NCBI GenBank assembly: GCA_031459765.1
Contig: JAVKHY010000005.1
Location: forward strand, 86,344-150,343
Direction of reading: 5' to 3'
Length of the DNA stretch: 64,000 bases
From: Armatimonadota bacterium
GTDB lineage: Bacteria; Sysuimicrobiota; Sysuimicrobiia; Sysuimicrobiales; Kaftiobacteriaceae
Position numbers and translations under genes: made by a program. How positions within the stretch are numbered: position 1 is the stretch's first letter; every line of letters starts with the position of its first letter. Of the stretch, positions 17,666 through 25,140 are shown piece after piece. The notes below the pieces were generated by a model. The model had not been told where the DNA came from and ran no database searches. It saw only the letters and a list, made by a program, of their open reading frames with translations.

Positions 17666-17694
17666 TTGGACGGCACGAACGCCCGTGCTACGAT
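17666..17694 (+). promoter_or_regulatory. Promoter for speD
   Basis: TTGGAC (17666-17671) and TACGAT (17689-17694) are separated by 17 bases, a good sigma-A-type match. They lie about 50 bases before the speD ATG, in the region divergent from the binding-protein gene. Confidence 0.6.
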
Positions 17695-17746
17695 GGGGAC
17701 CGTTGTGCCGGTCCGCCCGTTCGCGAGGGCGGTGGGGAGGTGGAGG

Positions 17747-18217
17747 ATGGAGACGATCGGGCACCACTACATCGCCGAGGCCTCCGGGTGCAACCCGGAG
17801 ATCATCGGGAAGGTCGAGCTCGTGGAACAGATCCTGGTCCGGGCCGCGGAGATCGCCGGGGTGCAGGTGTGGTCGATCTCCTTCCACCGCTTCAACCCCA
17901 ACGGGGTTTCCGGCGTCGTCGTGATTTCGGAGTCGCACCTCTCGGTCCACACCTGGCCGGAAGTGGGCTATGCCGCCCTGGACATCTTTACCTGCGGCGA
18001 CACCAGCAAGCCGGAGGAAGCGGTGCAGTGGGCGTTGCAGCAGTTCGGCGCGACCAACGTCCACATCACCGAGGTGACGCGCGGGCTGGAGGAAGGCGAC
18101 CGGGTCTTCTTCCACAGCATCGTCACCTGGGAGGAGGACCTCCTCAAGCGGGCGGTGAACGGGCAGGCCCGGTCGCGCGGCCGCCGACGCCGCGCCCCGG
18201 CCAAACCGAAGGCCTAG
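17747..18217 (+). CDS. speD: S-adenosylmethionine decarboxylase proenzyme, prokaryotic class 1B
   Basis: The enzyme supplies decarboxylated SAM for spermidine synthesis and self-cleaves to make a pyruvoyl cofactor. The 156-residue chain has the short class 1B layout. The processing serine is S63 in ISESHLSVHTWPE, with H68 and C83 (FTCGD) at the same positions known for the Thermotoga maritima enzyme. The ATG follows a strong GGAGGTGGAGG ribosome site. The last ~20 residues are a basic Arg/Lys/Pro tail not needed for catalysis. Spermidine synthase is not adjacent. Confidence 0.95.
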   Translation: METIGHHYIAEASGCNPEIIGKVELVEQILVRAAEIAGVQVWSISFHRFNPNGVSGVVVISESHLSVHTWPEVGYAALDIFTCGDTSKPEEAVQWALQQFGATNVHITEVTRGLEEGDRVFFHSIVTWEEDLLKRAVNGQARSRGRRRRAPAKPKA

Positions 18218-18340
18218 CATCCCGACGGGGAACCCCGGGGAGGATCCCGGGCCTCGCCGGCCGTCTTCGACCGTTCCGTCGTCTGACCGATGATCCCGAC
18301 GGGCCGGGAGCACTCGGACCGGCCCGGGTGCACCTGACCC

Positions 18341-18379
18341 GTGTAGGTTCACGAACGCGTCCCAGAGAAGTGTAGGTTC
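18341..18379. repeat. Direct repeat GTGTAGGTTC upstream of the FAD/Fe-S oxidoreductase
   Basis: GTGTAGGTTC occurs at 18341-18350 and 18370-18379, 29 bases centre to centre. The first copy continues into GTTCACGAAC (18347-18356), an inverted GTTC/GAAC pair. It lies just before the gene start at 18392, so it could be an operator, but no promoter was identified with it. Confidence 0.4.
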
Positions 18380-18391
18380 GTACCGCCGTCG

Positions 18392-21298
18392 ATGGATACC
18401 GAGCGCCTCGTCCACGCCCTGCGTGAAACGGTCCGCGGCGAAGTCCGCTTCGATCTCGTCTCCCGGACGCTTTACAGCACCGACGCCAGCATCTACCAGA
18501 TCATGCCCATCGGGGTGGTCATCCCCCGCGGTCCCGAAGACATCGCGGCCACGCTGCGCATCGCCGTGGAGGAAGGCGTCCCCGTCCTGCCCCGCGGTGG
18601 GGGGACCAGTCTGGCCGGCCAGGCCGTCGGCCGGGCCATCGTCCTGGACTGTTCGAAGTACATGAACCGCCTCCTCGAAGTGGATCCGGCCGCGCGGTGG
18701 GCGCGCCTTGAGCCGGGTCTGGTGCAGGACGACCTGAACGCGGCCGCGGGGCGGGCCGGGCTGCGCCTCGGTCCCGACACGGCGACGAGCAACCGGGCCA
18801 CGCTGGGCGGGATGATCGGGAACAACTCCTCCGGCGCCCGGTCCATCGTCTACGGGAAGACTTCGGATCACGTCCAGGAGCTCACGGTCCTCCTCATCGA
18901 CGGGACGGAGCTGCGCCTGCGACGGCCAACGCCTCAGGCCCTGGGCCAGAGCGCGCCGACGGCCGGCCGGGAAGGCGAGCTGTATCGCACGGCCGCCCGC
19001 CTGGCCCGGGAACACCAGGACGAGATCCGGCGGCGCTTCCCCAGGATCCTCCGCCGGGTCAGCGGCTACAACCTGGATCTGCTGGTCGACGATCCGACAG
19101 ACCTGGTCGGCCTGATGGTCGGTTCGGAGGGCACGCTCGGCGTCGTGACGGAGGCCCGGGTCGGCCTCGTGCCCAGGCCGGCGCACGCGGCGGTCACCGT
19201 GATCCATTTCTCCGACCTCTTCGCGGCCTTCGAGGCGGTCCCGGCGATCCTCAGCCACGGGCCGTCGGCGGTCGAGCTGATCGACCGGATGGTCCTGGAG
19301 ATGACCCGCGCCCAGCGCGAGTACGCCCGGCGGATGACCTTCGTGCAGGGCGATCCCGATGCGCTGCTCATCGTGGAGGTGTCCGGCGACGATCCCGAGG
19401 AGCTGCGGGGGAGACTGGGCGCGCTGGAGGCGGAGCTGCGCCGGGCGGGGATGGGCGAGGCCTTCATCCGGGCCCTCGACCCCGCGGACCAGGAGAACAT
19501 CTGGCGGGTGCGCAAGGCGGGGCAGGGGCTGCTCCAGGGCGTCAAGGGCGACAGCAAGCCGATCACCTTCGTGGAGGACACCGCCGTGGCGCCGGCGCAC
19601 CTGGCGGCCTACATGCGCCGGTTTCGCGAGATCCTGGACCGTCACGGCGTCCCGGCCGCCTTCTACGCCCACGCCAGCGTGGGATGCATCCACGTCCGGC
19701 CGCTCATCAATCTCAAGGACCGGCAGCAGATCGAGACGATGAAGGCCATCGCCCGCGAGGTGGGGGAGCTCGTCATCGAGTTCGGCGGCGCGATGAGCGG
19801 CGAACACGGCGACGGGCTGGTCCGCTCCTGGTTCGTGGAGCGGTTCTTCGGGCCCCGGATCTACGCCGCGTTCCGGGAGATCAAGCGGGCGTTCGATCCC
19901 CCGGGGCTGATGAACCCCGGGAAGATCGTGGACGGCCCGCCGATGGATGCCTCGCTGCGGTACGGGCCCGAGTACAGGACCGTGCCCGTGGCCACCGTGT
20001 TCGACTGGTCGCGCGACGGCGGCTTCGCCCGGGCCGTCGAGTTGTGCAGCGGCGTGGGGGCCTGTCGCAAGACCGGAGAGGGAACGATGTGTCCCTCCTA
20101 CATGGTGACCCGCGAGGAGGAACACAGCACCCGCGGCCGGGCCAATCTGCTGCGCGCCGTGCTCTCGGGCCTCCTCCCGCCCTCGGAGCTCAGCGGGCGG
20201 CGCCTCTACGAGGCCCTCGACCTCTGCCTGGAGTGCAAGGGCTGCAAGGCGGAGTGTCCGGCCAACGTGGATATGGCGAAGCTGAAGAGCGAGTTCCTGG
20301 CCCGCTACCACCAGGCCCACGGCCTGTCGCTGCGGGCCTGGGCCTTCGGGAACTTCCGCACCGTCGCCCGGCTGGCGCACGCCTTCCTGCCGGTCTCGTC
20401 GTGGCTCGCGGTGTCCCGTCCGATGCGCTGGATGATGGAGGTTGCGGTCGGCGTGGACCGCCGGCGTCCGCTGCCGCCGCTTGCGCGCCCCACCTTCCTG
20501 CGCTGGTGGCGGGGGCGGGCGGCGCGCCGGAGCGGCGCGGCCGGTCGGCAGGCCCGGGGATCCCGCGGGCCGGTGGCGCTCTTCGCCGACACCTTCACGA
20601 TCTACACCGCTCCGTCGATCGGCCGGGCCGCCGTGGAGCTGCTGGAGGCCTTCGGCTACGACGTCCTGCTGGCCCCGGCGGGGTGTTGCGGGCGGACGAT
20701 GATCAGCAAAGGCCTGCTGGGACAGGCCCGGCGCGCCGCCGCCCGGAACGTCGACACCCTCCTGCCCCTGGTCCGGGCGGGCGTGGCGATCGTGGGCCTG
20801 GAGCCGAGCTGCCTGCTCACGTTCCGGGACGAGGTCCCCGACCTCGTCCCCGGCGACGGGGCCCGGGCGGTGGCCGCGCAGGCGCTGCTCATCGACGAGT
20901 TCCTGGCCCGCGAGCACGCCCGCACCCCGCTGCCGCTGGCAGGGATCGGCGCCGGTCGCCGCATCCTGCTGCACGGCCACTGCCATCAGAAAGCCCTGGC
21001 AGGCCTGCAGTCCGCCCGCGAGGTGCTCCGCGTCGCCGGGTTCGCCGTCGACGAGGTGGACTCGGGGTGTTGCGGGATGGCCGGATCCTTTGGATTCGAG
21101 CGGGAGCATTATGATCTCTCGATGGCCGTGGGCGAGCGACGGCTCCTCCCCGCCGTCCGCCGCCTCCCGGAGGACGCGGCGGTGGTGGCGATGGGGATCT
21201 CGTGCCGCCAGCAGATCGAGCACGGGACCGGTCGCCGGGCGCTGCACCTGGTTGAGCTGCTGAACGCGGCGCGGCTGGACGATGCGCGGCGTGGCTGA
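18392..21298 (+). CDS. FAD-linked oxidase fused to Fe-S and CCG domains (GlcD-GlpC/YdiJ-like 2-hydroxyacid dehydrogenase)
   Basis: The 968-residue protein has three parts. An FAD-binding-4 domain (PRGGGTSLAGQAVG near residue 70; GMIGNNSSGARS) is followed by a flavin oxidase C-terminal domain with GEHGDGLVRSWF. Then come two ferredoxin-like clusters (CSGVGACRKTGEGTMCPSY near 552; CLECKGCKAECPANVDM near 612). Last is a CCG domain pair (GCCGRTMISKGLL near 767 and GCCGMAGSFGFE near 892), as in heterodisulfide-reductase/GlpC proteins. This matches D-2-hydroxyacid (glycolate, lactate, 2-hydroxyglutarate) dehydrogenases that pass electrons to the respiratory chain. The substrate is not determinable. 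Confidence 0.9.
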   Translation: MDTERLVHALRETVRGEVRFDLVSRTLYSTDASIYQIMPIGVVIPRGPEDIAATLRIAVEEGVPVLPRGGGTSLAGQAVGRAIVLDCSKYMNRLLEVDPAARWARLEPGLVQDDLNAAAGRAGLRLGPDTATSNRATLGGMIGNNSSGARSIVYGKTSDHVQELTVLLIDGTELRLRRPTPQALGQSAPTAGREGELYRTAARLAREHQDEIRRRFPRILRRVSGYNLDLLVDDPTDLVGLMVGSEGTLGVVTEARVGLVPRPAHAAVTVIHFSDLFAAFEAVPAILSHGPSAVELIDRMVLEMTRAQREYARRMTFVQGDPDALLIVEVSGDDPEELRGRLGALEAELRRAGMGEAFIRALDPADQENIWRVRKAGQGLLQGVKGDSKPITFVEDTAVAPAHLAAYMRRFREILDRHGVPAAFYAHASVGCIHVRPLINLKDRQQIETMKAIAREVGELVIEFGGAMSGEHGDGLVRSWFVERFFGPRIYAAFREIKRAFDPPGLMNPGKIVDGPPMDASLRYGPEYRTVPVATVFDWSRDGGFARAVELCSGVGACRKTGEGTMCPSYMVTREEEHSTRGRANLLRAVLSGLLPPSELSGRRLYEALDLCLECKGCKAECPANVDMAKLKSEFLARYHQAHGLSLRAWAFGNFRTVARLAHAFLPVSSWLAVSRPMRWMMEVAVGVDRRRPLPPLARPTFLRWWRGRAARRSGAAGRQARGSRGPVALFADTFTIYTAPSIGRAAVELLEAFGYDVLLAPAGCCGRTMISKGLLGQARRAAARNVDTLLPLVRAGVAIVGLEPSCLLTFRDEVPDLVPGDGARAVAAQALLIDEFLAREHARTPLPLAGIGAGRRILLHGHCHQKALAGLQSAREVLRVAGFAVDEVDSGCCGMAGSFGFEREHYDLSMAVGERRLLPAVRRLPEDAAVVAMGISCRQQIEHGTGRRALHLVELLNAARLDDARRG

Positions 21299-22487
21299 GG
21301 CCGCCGCCGCACCGCGGCCGCGCGGGGCGGGATTCGACGCCCCGGCGCTGTGGGCCGCCACCGGCGCCCATTTCCTCAACGACTTCTACGTGGCGTTCCT
21401 TGCGCCACTGCTGCCGCTCGTGGTCGCCCGCTTCAACCTGTCTCTGGCGCTCGCCGGGTTGCTGGCCACCGTCCTGACGACCTCGGCGGCGATGTCCCAG
21501 CCTTTCTTCGGGGTGATCGCCGACCGGCTGCGCGTCCGGATCTTCGTCGTGGCCGGCCCCACCCTCACCGTGGCGACAATGGGCCTCATGGGCCTGGCGC
21601 CGTCCTACGCCTGGCTCATCGTGCTCCTCCTCCTCGCCGGCACGGGGACAGCCTCCTTCCACCCCCAGGGCGCGTCCACGGCGGGCGAAGCCAGCGGGCG
21701 GCGGAAGGGGGCGGGGCTGTCTCTCTTCGTCGCCGCCGGGGAGCTGGGCTATGCGCTGGGCCCGCTGGTCATCGTGATCGTCGTAGCCTCCTGGGGTCTG
21801 GGCGCGACGTGGATGGTGGCCGTTCCGGGCGTGCTGGCCTCCCTCCTCCTCTGGCGTCTGATCCCTCCGCACCGCGATCCGCCCCCGCGCCCCGCCGGGC
21901 AGACGCTGCGCCGCGACCTGCTGGAGGCCCTCCGCCCCCTGGCCGTCCTCTGGTTCATCGTCGTGCTGCGCAGCATCGTCATCTCGTCGTACCAGACCTT
22001 CATCCCCCTGCTGCTGAACGCGCGCGGAGGCTCGATCGTCGCCGGCGGAGTCGCGGTCTTCCTCTTCGGGGGCATCGGAGCCATCGGCGGCATCTCGGGC
22101 GGGACGCTCTCCGACCGCCTGGGGCGGAAGCGCATGATGGCGCTGTCGCTTATCCTGAGCACGCCGTTGCTGTTCGCCTTCATCCACGCCCGGGGCCCGT
22201 GGGCGTACGTCTTCCTGGCCGCGGGCGGGGTCGCGATCTACCTCTCGGCCGCCGTGACGATCGTGATGGCACAGGAGTTGATGCCCCACCGGGCGAGCGT
22301 GGCCAGCAGCATCGTGATGGGGCTGGCCTGGGGCACCGCCGGGCTCTCCCTGACCGCGGTGGGCGCCCTCGGAGACGCCATCGGCCTGGAGCGGACCCTG
22401 ATCGGGGTTCTGGGGCTGTCCGGGGTGGCGCTGGTGGCGGTGCTGTTCCTCCCCGCGGCGCCGCGCGCCGGGTCCACGCCGGCCTGA
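21282..22487 (+). CDS. MFS transporter, fosmidomycin-resistance (Fsr) type
   Basis: The 401-aa protein has twelve predicted membrane segments. The N-terminal ATGAHFLNDFYVAFLAPLLPLVVARFN and QPFFGVIADR stretches are typical of the Fsr branch of the major facilitator superfamily, and a second DRLGRKR loop lies near residue 280. Family members export fosmidomycin or other small molecules, or import organic acids. The start overlaps the end of the FAD/Fe-S gene by 17 bases, so the two may be co-expressed and this carrier may move the oxidase substrate. That link is an inference. Confidence 0.82.
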   Translation: MRGVAEAAAAPRPRGAGFDAPALWAATGAHFLNDFYVAFLAPLLPLVVARFNLSLALAGLLATVLTTSAAMSQPFFGVIADRLRVRIFVVAGPTLTVATMGLMGLAPSYAWLIVLLLLAGTGTASFHPQGASTAGEASGRRKGAGLSLFVAAGELGYALGPLVIVIVVASWGLGATWMVAVPGVLASLLLWRLIPPHRDPPPRPAGQTLRRDLLEALRPLAVLWFIVVLRSIVISSYQTFIPLLLNARGGSIVAGGVAVFLFGGIGAIGGISGGTLSDRLGRKRMMALSLILSTPLLFAFIHARGPWAYVFLAAGGVAIYLSAAVTIVMAQELMPHRASVASSIVMGLAWGTAGLSLTAVGALGDAIGLERTLIGVLGLSGVALVAVLFLPAAPRAGSTPA

Positions 22488-22500
22488 GGGAACCTGCGGG

Positions 22501-22845
22501 TCAGGCCTCCGGTTCGAACAACTCGATGATGTTGCCGTCGGGATCGGCCAGCCGCGCCATCCGGCCGCCGTCCACGGTGCGGGGTGGACTGATGACGCGG
22601 GCGCCGCGGCGCTTCGCGTCGTTGAAGGTGACCTCCACATCGGCCACCTGGAAGGTGATCTGCATCGTGCCCGCCCCCCCGGGCTGCTCGCGCGGCTTCA
22701 CCGCCAGCACCGGCCCGTCGGTGCGGAACTCCACGCTGCGGTCGGACTTGGTGATCACGGTCAGTCCGAGGATGTAGGAGTAGAAATTCACCGACTTCTT
22801 CATGTCGGAGGCCAGAATGGCGACCTGCAACACCTGGTCCAGCAT
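22501..22845 (-). CDS. VOC/glyoxalase-fold protein
   Basis: A 114-residue single VOC module: QVAILASDMKKSVNFYSYILGLTV at the start, and LADPDGNIIELFEPE at the end containing the usual metal-ligand Glu. The family includes glyoxalases, dioxygenases, epimerases and antibiotic-binding proteins. Nothing here chooses among them. It is the last of three small minus-strand genes (YggT, Lrp-like, VOC) that are closely spaced. Confidence 0.78.
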   Translation of the reverse strand: MLDQVLQVAILASDMKKSVNFYSYILGLTVITKSDRSVEFRTDGPVLAVKPREQPGGAGTMQITFQVADVEVTFNDAKRRGARVISPPRTVDGGRMARLADPDGNIIELFEPEA

Positions 22846-22882
22846 CGAGATTAAGGATTCACCTCCGTTGTGAGATTGGTGT

Positions 22883-23125
22883 TCACCGCGAGATCGGCGT
22901 GACCACGCAGGTGGTGGTGCGGGTCACGCCCGGCGCCTGCTGGATGCGTGAGATGATCAGCCGTCCCAGGGCGTCCATGTTGTCCGCTTCGACGAAGGCG
23001 ATGACGTCGGTGGGACCGGTGACGGCGTGGGCCGCGCTGACCCCGGGAATGGACTGGATGCGCGCCAGGGCTTCGCCCGCCTGTCCGGGCATCGTTCGCA
23101 CCAGGACGTACGCCTGTACCGACAT
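22883..23125 (-). CDS. Stand-alone Lrp/AsnC ligand-binding (RAM) domain protein
   Basis: At 80 residues it corresponds to the alpha/beta RAM domain of Lrp/AsnC regulators (AYVLVRTMPGQAGEALARIQSIPGVSAAHAVTGPTDVIAFVEADNM) without the helix-turn-helix. Such proteins bind amino acids and can modulate full-length Lrp proteins. The ATG at 23125 was preferred over an in-frame GTG nine bases upstream because an AGGGGGTGG ribosome site fits it. It lies between yggT and the VOC gene. Confidence 0.8.
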   Translation of the reverse strand: MSVQAYVLVRTMPGQAGEALARIQSIPGVSAAHAVTGPTDVIAFVEADNMDALGRLIISRIQQAPGVTRTTTCVVTPISR

Positions 23126-23161
23126 TTCTTCCACCCCCTTCGCAGGGCTCCTCCGCTTCGG

Positions 23162-23431
23162 CTAATAGGACAGGGTCATGACGAGCAGGTCCACGACGAT
23201 GCGCTGCGCCAGCACAAGGAGCAGGATGGCCACCATCGGGGAGAGATCCAGTCCGCCGGCCGGGGGCAGGATCCGGCGGAGCGGCGCCAGCACCGGCGCC
23301 GTGGCGCGGTCCACGAACCGCACGGCGGGGTGACCGCGGTCGATGCCGGGCACCCAGCTCAGGATGACGCGGAGCAGCAGGAGGACGTAGAAGGCCTGGA
23401 AGAGCAGGTTGACCAGCCCGATGAGGCTCAC
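23162..23431 (-). CDS. YggT-family membrane protein
   Basis: The 89-aa protein has two membrane helices and the YggT signatures LLLRVILSWVPG and the membrane-proximal RATAPVLAPLRRILPP. YggT proteins are linked to cell division, plastid-type nucleoid distribution and osmotic stress, with no defined biochemical function. In many Terrabacteria the gene lies near division genes. Here its neighbours are the Lrp-like protein and, further upstream on the same strand, the cold-shock gene. Confidence 0.85.
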   Translation of the reverse strand: MSLIGLVNLLFQAFYVLLLLRVILSWVPGIDRGHPAVRFVDRATAPVLAPLRRILPPAGGLDLSPMVAILLLVLAQRIVVDLLVMTLSY

Positions 23432-23506
23432 GGCGGCGTCCCCTACCCCTGAATTCCATCGGCCTGCGGGGGATTTCCTGTCAGCCGGCGCCGCCCGGGC
23501 GCAGAG

Positions 23507-23544
23507 CCAAGGGCCCGGCAGGTTCGTCCCTGCCGGGCCCTTGG
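23507..23544 (-). terminator. Strong hairpin downstream of the cold-shock gene
   Basis: A perfect 16-bp inverted repeat (CCAAGGGCCCGGCAGG and its complement) encloses a 6-base loop, 19 bases after the cold-shock stop. No T-run follows in the direction of transcription, so it may act without a U-tract or protect the 3' end. Confidence 0.6.
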
Positions 23545-23563
23545 GGCGACGTCGTGTTCGCGT

Positions 23564-23764
23564 TTAGAGCGGGACGACGTTCGCGGCCTGGGGTCCCTTC
23601 TTGCCGTCGACGATGTCGAACTGCACCTGCTGGCCTTCCTGCAGCGTGCGGAACCCGTCGGCCTGGATGGCAGTGTAGTGGACGAAGACGTCCTTGCCAC
23701 CCTCCACGGAGATGAAGCCGTAGCCCTTCTCCGCGTTGAACCACTTCACGGTCCCAGTGACCAT
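23564..23764 (-). CDS. csp: Cold-shock domain protein
   Basis: A 66-residue single cold-shock domain with both RNA-binding motifs: [11 protein letters not shown] (RNP1) and DVFVHYTAI (RNP2), and the usual [11 protein letters not shown] start. It binds single-stranded RNA/DNA, melts mRNA structure and can act as an antiterminator. The 5' UTR of roughly 60 bases and the AAAGGAG site 12 bases before the ATG are normal for the family. A strong hairpin follows the stop. The gene is divergent from the SAM-riboswitch operon. Confidence 0.96.
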   Translation of the reverse strand: MVTGTVKWFNAEKGYGFISVEGGKDVFVHYTAIQADGFRTLQEGQQVQFDIVDGKKGPQAANVVPL

Positions 23765-23833
23765 CTGGCGTGTTGCTCCTTTCCTTGCAAGCGTACAGAT
23801 ACGGGCACAACGAGCCTGTGACCTGTCCGGGCC

Positions 23834-23862
23834 AGCGTATCATGGCGCCGCAAGCGTGTCAA
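23834..23862 (-). promoter_or_regulatory. Candidate promoter for the cold-shock gene
   Basis: On the minus strand TTGACA (23862-23857) is followed after 17 bases by TACGCT (23839-23834). The -35 is perfect; the -10 is weak. It would give a leader of about 65 bases. Confidence 0.45.
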
Positions 23863-23898
23863 CGCAGCAGCAGCAGTACCCGACGGCCCGCCGCGCCC

Positions 23899-23927
23899 TT
23901 GACGGATGGGACCCCCCGTGCTATAAA
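23899..23927 (+). promoter_or_regulatory. Promoter of the SAM-riboswitch operon
   Basis: TTGACG (23899-23904) and TATAAA (23922-23927) are separated by exactly 17 bases. Transcription would start near 23934, about 17 bases before the riboswitch aptamer. Confidence 0.75.
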
Positions 23928-23950
23928 CACAGCCAACTGAATACGGCGCT

Positions 23951-24051
23951 CCTTATCAAGAGCGGGTGAGGGACGGGCCCGATGACCCCCGGCAACCTGC
24001 GCGGACCCGCGCGAGGTGCCAATTCCCGCGGACCAATTCCGAGAGATAAGA
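23951..24051 (+). promoter_or_regulatory. SAM-I (S-box) riboswitch aptamer
   Basis: The canonical conserved blocks appear in order: P1 5' strand CTTATC (23952-23957), AAGAGCGGGTGAGGGAC, GGGCCCGATGA, CCCGGCAACC, GAGGTGCCAATTCC, and GAGAGATAAG containing the P1 3' strand GATAAG (24045-24050). The spacing fits the four-way junction with its kink-turn and pseudoknot. SAM binding stabilises P1 and should favour the terminator that follows. It is placed between a good promoter and thrB, so it should shut the whole downstream operon when SAM is abundant. Confidence 0.95.
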
Positions 24052-24059
24052 GGGACGCG

Positions 24060-24092
24060 CACCCCTCCAGGAATTGGAGGGGTGTGTTGTTT
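24060..24092 (+). terminator. Riboswitch-controlled intrinsic terminator
   Basis: ACCCCTCC (24061-24068) and GGAGGGGT (24076-24083) form an 8-bp stem, extended by C24060-G24084, with a 7-base loop. A T-rich tail (gtgttgtttc) follows. It lies 9 bases after the aptamer, the expected expression platform of a transcription-attenuating S-box. Confidence 0.85.
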
Positions 24093-24183
24093 CTCGGAGG
24101 CGATCAACAGAGACGATGAGGCGATCGAGCATCGGACCGGTGGGCCGGGGCTCCGCCGGCTGGGCGACGCCGGGAGCGCGGAG

Positions 24184-25140
24184 GTGATCGTTCGCGTCCG
24201 CGTGCCGGCGTCCACGGCCAACCTCGGGCCGGCTTTCGATGTCCTGGGCGTGGCGCTGACGCTGCACAACGAGGTGGAGCTCGAGCCGGGAGAGGCGACG
24301 ACGGTGGTCGTGCGGGGCGAGGGGGAAGGGACGCTCCCTCCCACCGCGGCCAACCTCGTGGCGCGCGCGGCCGGGGGCGTGGCCCGGGCGGCGGGTGTGG
24401 CGCGGCAGTTCTCGATCCGCTGCCGTAACCGCATCCCGCTGGGACGAGGGCTGGGGAGCAGTGCCGCGGCGATCGTCGGCGGTGCCGTCGCGGCGAACGA
24501 AGCGTTGGGCCGGCCCCTTTCCACCGGGGCGCTGCTCGAGTTGGCCTGGAAGATGGAAGGCCATCCGGACAATGTCGCGGCCGCCCTGCTGGGGGGTGTC
24601 GTGCTGGTGGACGTCTCTTCGGGGTCGGTGGCCTGGACCCGTTTGTTGCCGCGGTGGGAGCTGGAGTTCGTCGTCGCCGTGCCGGAGTTCTCCGTGGCCA
24701 CCGGGGCGGCGCGGGCCGCCCTCCCGGCAGCCGTACCGCTGCGCGATGCCGTGGCCAACCTGGCCCGGACCGCCCGCCTGGTCGCGGCCTTCGCCACCGG
24801 GCAGCCGGAGCTGCTGCGCGGCGCCTTCGACGACACGCTCCACCAGCCGTACCGCAGCGCCCTGGTGCCCGGGATGCAGGCGGTGATCCGGGCGGCGAAC
24901 GAGGCCGGCGCCTATGGGGCGGCGCTGTCGGGCTCGGGGCCGACGGTCGTTGCCCTGGCGCCGGCAGGCGGAGGCGAGGCCGTCGGCCGGGCCATGGTGG
25001 AGGCCTTCGCCGCGGCCGGCCAGACCGCGGCGGCGAAGGTGCTCCAGATCGATGACGCGGGGGCCACGGTCGTGGACAGAGAGACACCGATGCGCCTTGG
25101 GGAGGGCGGCGATGGCGGCACAGCGCCTGCGATGTCGTGA
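24184..25140 (+). CDS. thrB: Homoserine kinase (GHMP family)
   Basis: The enzyme phosphorylates homoserine to O-phosphohomoserine. The 318-aa protein from the GTG start (VIVRVRVPASTANLGPAFD, the typical ThrB opening) has the GHMP ATP loop PLGRGLGSSAAA (85-96) and the C-terminal motif ALSGSGPTVVAL. The GTG was chosen because it gives the family's N terminus; GGGAG lies 8 bases upstream. The stop lies 29 bases inside the next gene. The SAM-I riboswitch ahead of it ties homoserine phosphorylation to SAM levels, which is unexpected for a threonine-only role. Confidence 0.9.
   Translation: MIVRVRVPASTANLGPAFDVLGVALTLHNEVELEPGEATTVVVRGEGEGTLPPTAANLVARAAGGVARAAGVARQFSIRCRNRIPLGRGLGSSAAAIVGGAVAANEALGRPLSTGALLELAWKMEGHPDNVAAALLGGVVLVDVSSGSVAWTRLLPRWELEFVVAVPEFSVATGAARAALPAAVPLRDAVANLARTARLVAAFATGQPELLRGAFDDTLHQPYRSALVPGMQAVIRAANEAGAYGAALSGSGPTVVALAPAGGGEAVGRAMVEAFAAAGQTAAAKVLQIDDAGATVVDRETPMRLGEGGDGGTAPAMS

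Noticed and set aside
17177..21379. A 1400-residue minus-strand open frame
   Set aside because: It runs antisense to speD and the FAD/Fe-S oxidoreductase, is rich in Arg/Gly/His/Pro as expected of a shadow frame, and has no domain-like stretch.
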